Positions 59,867-64,000 of a DNA stretch of 64,000 nt are shown in pieces. The DNA is taken from contig DAOQVR010000005.1 of assembly GCA_035341665.1 (NCBI GenBank), forward strand, positions 62,001 through 126,000. Reading direction: 5' to 3'. The DNA is from DAOQVR01 sp035341665 (lineage in GTDB: Bacteria; Chloroflexota; Anaerolineae; JAAYZQ01). Positions within the stretch are counted from its first letter, which is position 1. Every line of letters starts with the position of its first letter. Below the pieces are notes generated by a model. That model did no database searches. It was given only the letters and a program-made list of their open reading frames with translations, and was not told the origin of the DNA. Both the position numbers and the translations under genes were made by a program.

Positions 59867-60676
59867 TCAGCCGTCGCTCTTGTCTTGCGGCAGTACGGCC
59901 CTCAGGAACAAGCGCGTGCGAGGATTGGTTGGGTTGGTGAACAGGACATCTGGCGTGGCCGCCTCCACAATCTGGCCCTGTTCGAAAAAGAGGACACGGT
60001 CGGCCACTTCGCGCGCGAACCGCATCTCATGCGTGACGATCAGCATCGTCATGTCGGTCTCGTGTGCCAGCTTGCGCAAGACGTTGAGCACCTCCCCCAC
60101 GAGCTCGGGGTCGAGCGCGGCCGTAATCTCGTCGAACAGCATCACCTTGGGCTGCATTGCGAGGGCGCGCGCGATGGCAACTCGTTGCTGCTGTCCGCCC
60201 GACAACTGCGCCGGGTAGTTGTCCACTTTGTCCGAGAGACCCACCATGTCCAGCAGCTGCAGCGCACGCTCCTCCGCAGCCGCCCGATCCATGCCGAGTA
60301 CGTGGATGGGGGCCTCGGTGACGTTGCGCAATACCTTCATGTGAGGAAAGAGGTTGAACTGCTGGAAGACCATGCCGATCTTGTTGCGCATGCGGCGCAG
60401 GTGCTTCTCATCCGCGTGAACGAGCCGGCCTTTTACCTCTTTGTGCCACAACGTCTCGCCGTCCACCCACACGACGCCCGAGTTCGGCTTTTCCAGCGTC
60501 ATGAGCACGCGTAGAATCGTCGTCTTGCCGGAGCCGCTTGGCCCGATCAGGCAGACCTTTTCCCCTGGAGCTACCTCTAGGTCGAGGTCCCGCAGCACGT
60601 GCAGGTGTCCGAATGACTTGTTCACCTGTTCAAAGCGGATGATGGGCGATGCCTTCCTATCGATGCTGTCGCTCAA
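59867..60676 (-). CDS. ehuA: Ectoine/hydroxyectoine ABC transporter ATP-binding protein (EhuA-like)
   Basis: 269 residues from a TTG at 60676 (GGAGGTG upstream), inside the last 20 bp of the permease gene. Walker A GPSGSGKTT, Q-loop VFQQFNLFPHM, signature LSGGQQQR, Walker B VMLFDEITAALD, H-loop THEM. The insert between Walker A and Q-loop (VKGRLVHADEKHLRRMRNK) is typical of EhuA and rare in other polar amino acid ATPases. Confidence 0.86.
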   Translation of the reverse strand: MSDSIDRKASPIIRFEQVNKSFGHLHVLRDLDLEVAPGEKVCLIGPSGSGKTTILRVLMTLEKPNSGVVWVDGETLWHKEVKGRLVHADEKHLRRMRNKIGMVFQQFNLFPHMKVLRNVTEAPIHVLGMDRAAAEERALQLLDMVGLSDKVDNYPAQLSGGQQQRVAIARALAMQPKVMLFDEITAALDPELVGEVLNVLRKLAHETDMTMLIVTHEMRFAREVADRVLFFEQGQIVEAATPDVLFTNPTNPRTRLFLRAVLPQDKSDG

Positions 60677-61316
60677 TGCGCACCTCCAATTGGCGAAGAG
60701 CCAGGGCCGAGAGATAACTCAGTGCGAAGAAGAGGATGCCGACCAGGGTGATGGGCTCCAGGTAGCGGAAGGTATGCGAGCCAATGATCTTGCCCGTCTG
60801 AAGCAGCTCGACGACGGTGATGGCAGCGAGCTGCGCGCTCTCCTTGAACATCCCGATCAGGTAGTTCCCCAGGGCAGGCAGCATGGGCGGAATAGCCTGC
60901 GGGAGAATGACTCCCACCCAGGTACGGGTCATCGAGAAGTTGAGGGCTGTCGAGGCCTCCCACTGCTCCTTGGCAATCGCATCAATGCCGGCACGGTACA
61001 CCTCGGAGGTGTACGTGCTGTAGTGGAGTCCCAACGCGAAGGTGCCAACCAAGAATGCAGGGAAGCGCAGCCCATACTGCGGCAGCACATAGAAGAAAAA
61101 GAAGAGCTGGACCAGCAACGGCGTGCTGCGCACGAACTCCACCAGGCCTCCGACCGGCGCCGAGACCCACTTGCTCCTCGAGCGGCGGGCGAGCGCAAAC
61201 ACCAGGCCAAGGACGGCGGCAATCGCAAAGCCAACCAGCGACGCTTTGAGCGTTACGAGCAAGCCGCTCAGCAGTTCCGGCAGGATGCTCCAGGCAAACT
61301 TCCAGTCCACAGTCAT
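60657..61316 (-). CDS. ehuD: Ectoine ABC transporter permease (EhuD-like)
   Basis: 219 residues, HisM/GlnP type, about five helices. EAA loop: EQWEASTALNFSMTRTWVGV, ILPQAIPPMLPALGNYLIG. FVRSTPLLVQLFFFFYVLPQ is the family's early loop. Together with the next permease it forms the heterodimeric pore. The 3' end overlaps ehuA by 20 bp. Confidence 0.85.
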   Translation of the reverse strand: MTVDWKFAWSILPELLSGLLVTLKASLVGFAIAAVLGLVFALARRSRSKWVSAPVGGLVEFVRSTPLLVQLFFFFYVLPQYGLRFPAFLVGTFALGLHYSTYTSEVYRAGIDAIAKEQWEASTALNFSMTRTWVGVILPQAIPPMLPALGNYLIGMFKESAQLAAITVVELLQTGKIIGSHTFRYLEPITLVGILFFALSYLSALALRQLEVRIERQHR

Positions 61317-61325
61317 GGCTTCCCC

Positions 61326-62072
61326 CTATGCCCAGCGCCGCTGTCGCTCCAGCCAGCGCACACCGAGTGTGAGCGGGTAGGCGAGCAGGAAGTAGATGGC
61401 CAGCAGGAGCGTAAAGATCTCCTTGGTCCGTCCCATGGTCTGCCGGAGCGAAAGGGCCTGGAAGGTCACGTCGGACAGGGTGATGAGGGAGACCAGGGCG
61501 GTGGCTTTGAGCAATTCGATCAGGAGGTTGCCAAAGGGAGGGAGGATGCGGATCATGGCCTGTGGAAGGATCACCTTGCGCATCCGTAGGCCGGGCGGCA
61601 TGTTGAGGGCGATCGTGGCTTCGATCTGGCTCCGAGGGATGGCGAGGATTGCCCCTCGTACTACCTCGGCCCCGTAGGCACCGACGTTCAACCCCAGCGC
61701 CATGATGCCTGCCTGCAGGGGAGTGAGAGTGATCCGGAAGGGGGGAAGGGGCAGCACGAAAAAGATCCAGAACATCTGCACGAGCGCAGAGGTGCCGCGG
61801 AAGAACTCGATGTAGAAAGCAGAGACGGTGCGAATGAGCCAGACCTTCGACGCACGGGCGATGCCCGCGAGGACCGCCACAAGGAACGATAAGAGGGCGG
61901 CCCCAATGGTGAGCTTGACCGTCACCACGACTCCGCGCAGCATGGTCGGGAGAAGGTCGAGCGGGCGCTTGCCGGCCCATGAGACCCCCAAGGAGATCCC
62001 AAGCGCCAGGAAGATGATCGCTGCCCACACCAAAGAGGCCGTTCGTGAGCCGCTCTGTTCGCGATTGTGCAT
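61326..62072 (-). CDS. ehuC: Ectoine ABC transporter permease (EhuC-like)
   Basis: 248 residues from the ATG at 62072 (GGAGTG upstream; a GTG two codons earlier lacks a site). HisQ/GlnP family; EAA loop RSQIEATIALNMPPGLRMRK, VILPQAMIRILPPFGNLLIE; FFRGTSALVQMFWIFFVLPL upstream. A 130-bp spacer with a strong stem-loop separates it from ehuB, while ehuD follows 9 bp later. Confidence 0.85.
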   Translation of the reverse strand: MHNREQSGSRTASLVWAAIIFLALGISLGVSWAGKRPLDLLPTMLRGVVVTVKLTIGAALLSFLVAVLAGIARASKVWLIRTVSAFYIEFFRGTSALVQMFWIFFVLPLPPFRITLTPLQAGIMALGLNVGAYGAEVVRGAILAIPRSQIEATIALNMPPGLRMRKVILPQAMIRILPPFGNLLIELLKATALVSLITLSDVTFQALSLRQTMGRTKEIFTLLLAIYFLLAYPLTLGVRWLERQRRWA

Positions 62073-62114
62073 ATTCACTCCATGAGGCGGAACCCAGCCA
62101 TGCTGCCGGACTCT

Positions 62115-62166
62115 GGCTCTGGAAGCCGCGGCGCTCGCTCACGCTCGCGGCCGGGCCTCCAGAGCC
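62115..62166 (-). promoter_or_regulatory. Intercistronic stem-loop between ehuB and ehuC
   Basis: Outer stem GGCTCTGG / CCAGAGCC and inner stem GCCGCG / CGCGGC. No T-run follows on the minus strand. Such hairpins commonly protect the upstream binding-protein mRNA and reduce permease expression. The remainder of the 130-bp gap shows no other feature. Confidence 0.55.
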
Positions 62167-62202
62167 TGGACCGCTCAGTTCCGGTTCGCCGGGTGGCCCG
62201 AC

Positions 62203-63165
62203 CTAGGGCTCCAGCGCCAAGTCCTTATACTGGTCAGGGCAGCTCTCGAGCACGGAGACTCCTCCCGGGAGTGTGTGCTTGCCAAAGCCAGGGAAGAGCA
62301 GGTAGATCTCGAGCAACTTGCCCGACTCCTCCAGCTTGCGAAGCTCAGCGCTGAACGCGTTGCGAAGATCGATATCTTCCTTGCGGAAGGCGGTGCCGGA
62401 ATAGCCGGTGATCGACTTGCCGTCGATCACTGGGTCGGTGAAGGGATCGGCCAATTCCAGGTTCGGGTCCTCGGTCACACCCAAGATCTGGGCAAGGCCG
62501 ATCGCGGTGGCGGTATACGCGTCAATCTGGCCGGCCTGCAGCCCGGCGATGCCGGATGGGTTGTCAGGGTAAAGGGTGATCTGTTCATCCTTGACGCCGA
62601 CTGCCCGCATGTACTGGTCCTCGTAGTACCCTTGGCCGGTGCCGGCCCTGACATTGGGGTTGGCAGCAATGTCTTCGTAGCTGTGCAGGTTGAGGGGATT
62701 TCCCTTCGCGACGATCAGGCCACCTCCCACCTTGTAGTCGGGGTCCGCGAAGAGCACTTGCTCGCAGCGCTCCGGCTTGATGTACATGCCTGCCGTGATG
62801 GCATCAAAACGCCCGGCGACAAGCCCTGGGATGAGAGAACCAAACTCGGCCAGGACGCCCTCCATCTGCGGAATGCCGAGGTTGGTAAAGATCGCGCGCG
62901 CAACTTCGACCGCCTCGCCGGTGAGCGTGCCGTCCGGATTGGCGTATGCGAAGGGGCTCTCATTCGCGAAGCCGACCCGGATGACGCCCTCGCGCTTGGC
63001 GCGCTCGAGGGTCGTCTCCTGCACGACCTCTTCCGGTGCTGGGGCAACCGTCACCGGAACGACGACCGTCTCCTTGACGACCTCAGGGGTCGCCGTCCCG
63101 CACGACATAACGGTGGCCAGCAGGGTCACCAGCAACAACAATGCGATTGTGCTCCGGCCTTTCAT
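62203..63165 (-). CDS. ehuB: Ectoine-binding lipoprotein of the ABC transporter (EhuB-like)
   Basis: 320 residues from the ATG at 63165 (GAGGAGGA upstream). Lipoprotein signal with lipobox VMSC (Cys22), then a Thr/Val/Pro-rich tether (about 25-50) and a family 3 solute-binding fold: VIRVGFANESPFAYANPDG, FGSLIPGLVAGRFDAIT, AGMYIKPERCEQVLFADPDY, YPDNPSGIAGLQAGQIDAYT. The MYIKPERCEQV segment is characteristic of EhuB. A lipid anchor instead of a free periplasmic protein fits a monoderm envelope. Confidence 0.86.
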   Translation of the reverse strand: MKGRSTIALLLLVTLLATVMSCGTATPEVVKETVVVPVTVAPAPEEVVQETTLERAKREGVIRVGFANESPFAYANPDGTLTGEAVEVARAIFTNLGIPQMEGVLAEFGSLIPGLVAGRFDAITAGMYIKPERCEQVLFADPDYKVGGGLIVAKGNPLNLHSYEDIAANPNVRAGTGQGYYEDQYMRAVGVKDEQITLYPDNPSGIAGLQAGQIDAYTATAIGLAQILGVTEDPNLELADPFTDPVIDGKSITGYSGTAFRKEDIDLRNAFSAELRKLEESGKLLEIYLLFPGFGKHTLPGGVSVLESCPDQYKDLALEP

Positions 63166-63226
63166 CAATTCCTCCTCTGGGTCTTTTGAGACTTGTGTTC
63201 ACCGACCAATTGCTTGACAGACAACA

Positions 63227-63293
63227 CGGATCGCAATCCGATGCTCTACCTCACCCCCTCTCTATAGGCCGGCCGCAGCCCTGCGGCAGGGCT
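63227..63293. promoter_or_regulatory. Inverted repeats in the ehuB-gntR gap
   Basis: CGGAT-CGCA-ATCCG (63227-63240) is a candidate operator for the ehuB transcription unit, and AGCCCTG-CGG-CAGGGCT (63277-63293) a hairpin just after gntR. I could not find a convincing promoter for ehuB here, so transcription may also come through from gntR. Confidence 0.35.
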
Positions 63294-63330
63294 TACCGCC
63301 GCCTGAACGTCGGCTGCACCGGCCAGCGCT

Positions 63331-63999
63331 CTACAAAAACTCACTGCCCCACATCCGGTTCAGGTTCATCACCAGGTGCCGGCGTCGCACCTGGCCCACA
63401 GCGCCCATGTCGCCGTCGCGCAGGGCTTCGAGCACCTGCTCCATCTCCTCTGTGATCCTGTTCACCTCTTCGGGCCAGCTCAGGTCGGGCAATATCTGGA
63501 GCCACAGCCTGGCAGTTTGGTAGTAGTAGGTCTCGGAGATTCTGCGCAGGGGCTCGTTGCTGATGAAGCACAGCATCATCTCCTGGAAGGAGTTGTACAG
63601 CCTTGCCAGTGCCTCCGGATCGTACATCGTGCGCATCTGCCTGCACTGCGCCAGCATCCCCTCCAGCGCGGCTCGCTCATCCTCGGAGACGCGCACCACA
63701 GGGCAGAGCTCGCCGGTGATCTCGTGCAGCTTCATACGGAAGGCATACACAGCCTTCAGGGACTTGAGGTCGATCGTGGTGACGATAGTGCCAATACCCC
63801 TCTTGGTCGCAACCAGGCCCTCGAACTCCAAGCGTTGCAGGATGCGGCGGATGGGAGTCCGGCTGACCCCGAACTCGTTCGCCAACACGTTCTCGCTGAG
63901 CGCCATCCCTGGGGGGTAGTGGAGCAAGCTGATTCGCTTGCGAATCTCGGTGTACAAGGCCTCGACGGAAGATGAACCATTGTCACATTCTGGTTTCAT
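63331..63999 (-). CDS. GntR-family regulator with FCD domain
   Basis: 222 residues if the ATG at 63999 is the start; the window ends one base later, so the upstream region is unseen. Winged helix: LSENVLANEFGVSRTPIRR, ILQRLEFEGLVATKRGIGTI. The C-terminal FCD domain (about 85-215) has helices with LARLYNSFQEMMLCF and HLVMNLNR, with His/Asp positions that bind metal and carboxylates. First in the direction of the ehu operon, it is the likely ectoine-cluster regulator. Known ectoine regulators EnuR are MocR-type, so this would be a different controller. Confidence 0.85.
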   Translation of the reverse strand: MKPECDNGSSSVEALYTEIRKRISLLHYPPGMALSENVLANEFGVSRTPIRRILQRLEFEGLVATKRGIGTIVTTIDLKSLKAVYAFRMKLHEITGELCPVVRVSEDERAALEGMLAQCRQMRTMYDPEALARLYNSFQEMMLCFISNEPLRRISETYYYQTARLWLQILPDLSWPEEVNRITEEMEQVLEALRDGDMGAVGQVRRRHLVMNLNRMWGSEFL

Positions 64000-64000
64000 T

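Noticed and set aside
1..64000. CRISPR arrays, insertion sequences, prophage or integration sites
   Set aside because: No regularly spaced repeats, transposase, integrase or phage structural gene was recognised on either strand; the single tRNA has no flanking duplication that I can see.

Overview
The window is very GC-rich, densely coded bacterial chromosome with short gaps and promoters close to the sigma-70 consensus (TTGACA, 16-17 bp, TAGAAT/TATAAT/TACAAT). Large-type SRP RNA, neighbouring dnaG and rpoD, class II HMG-CoA reductase, an M32 Taq-type carboxypeptidase, YacP-like NYN and DUF348/G5/3D proteins, and secreted proteins with zinc ribbons together suggest a Chloroflexota-like bacterium. 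That is inference from gene content; no taxonomic marker was aligned. No CRISPR array, insertion sequence, phage gene or rRNA was seen.

Layout. 1-5.3 kb: a large divergent GH13 protein and a secreted protein of unknown function. 5.3-14.8 kb: a five-gene minus-strand operon. Three of its products are type I membrane proteins with related ectodomains; four of the five carry zinc ribbons, and two seem to have Cys-His-Asp (transglutaminase/papain-like) triads. This is the least explained system here. 15.0-18.8 kb: a secreted alpha/beta hydrolase and CorA, convergent with two TrkA-type K+ channel regulators. 19.0-22.6 kb: IMPase, ECF sigma factor, zinc-finger anti-sigma factor and a CARDB lipoprotein, chained by three GTGA start/stop overlaps. 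22.6-27.1 kb: isoaspartyl peptidase, dnaG, rpoD, tRNA-Asn. 27.2-31.4 kb: galactokinase, convergent with ftcD-yacP-glpK. 31.4-35.4 kb: three membrane proteins resembling complex I/Mrp antiporter subunits, without the rest of such a complex. 35.5-41.1 kb: HMG-CoA reductase, RsmA, a G5/3D cell-wall protein, a BaiN-like flavoprotein and the 270-nt SRP RNA. 41.1-48.9 kb: WYL regulator, LysM protein, autoregulated TetR gene, NAD-dependent epimerase, DUF2680-like secreted protein, dipeptide epimerase-like enzyme, M32 carboxypeptidase.

49.0-64.0 kb is a compact catabolic island that I read as ectoine utilization. On the plus strand are DoeA-type ectoine hydrolase and an M20 deacylase. Convergent to them on the minus strand are a GntR/FCD regulator, an EhuBCDA-type uptake system, a class III aminotransferase, aspartate-semialdehyde dehydrogenase, aspartokinase, two EutA/maleate-isomerase-like proteins, and a flavoprotein plus Fe-S/CCG pair resembling thiol:fumarate reductase TfrAB. 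A plausible flow is: ectoine import, ring opening to N-acetyl-diaminobutyrate, deacetylation, transamination to aspartate semialdehyde, then aspartate through Asd and aspartokinase run in reverse (which would make ATP), with a fumarate/succinate-type redox step. The import and hydrolysis steps rest on recognised families; the later steps are inference.

Regulation visible in the sequence includes overlapping divergent promoters at 22.6 kb with a likely leaderless mRNA, paired 18-bp TetR operators on a promoter at 43.0 kb, a GT-N3-AC inverted repeat on the doeA promoter, and a stem-loop between the binding-protein and permease genes of the ectoine transporter. Starts were moved inward from the longest ORF wherever a ribosome site, signal peptide or promoter required it; several genes use GTG or TTG.
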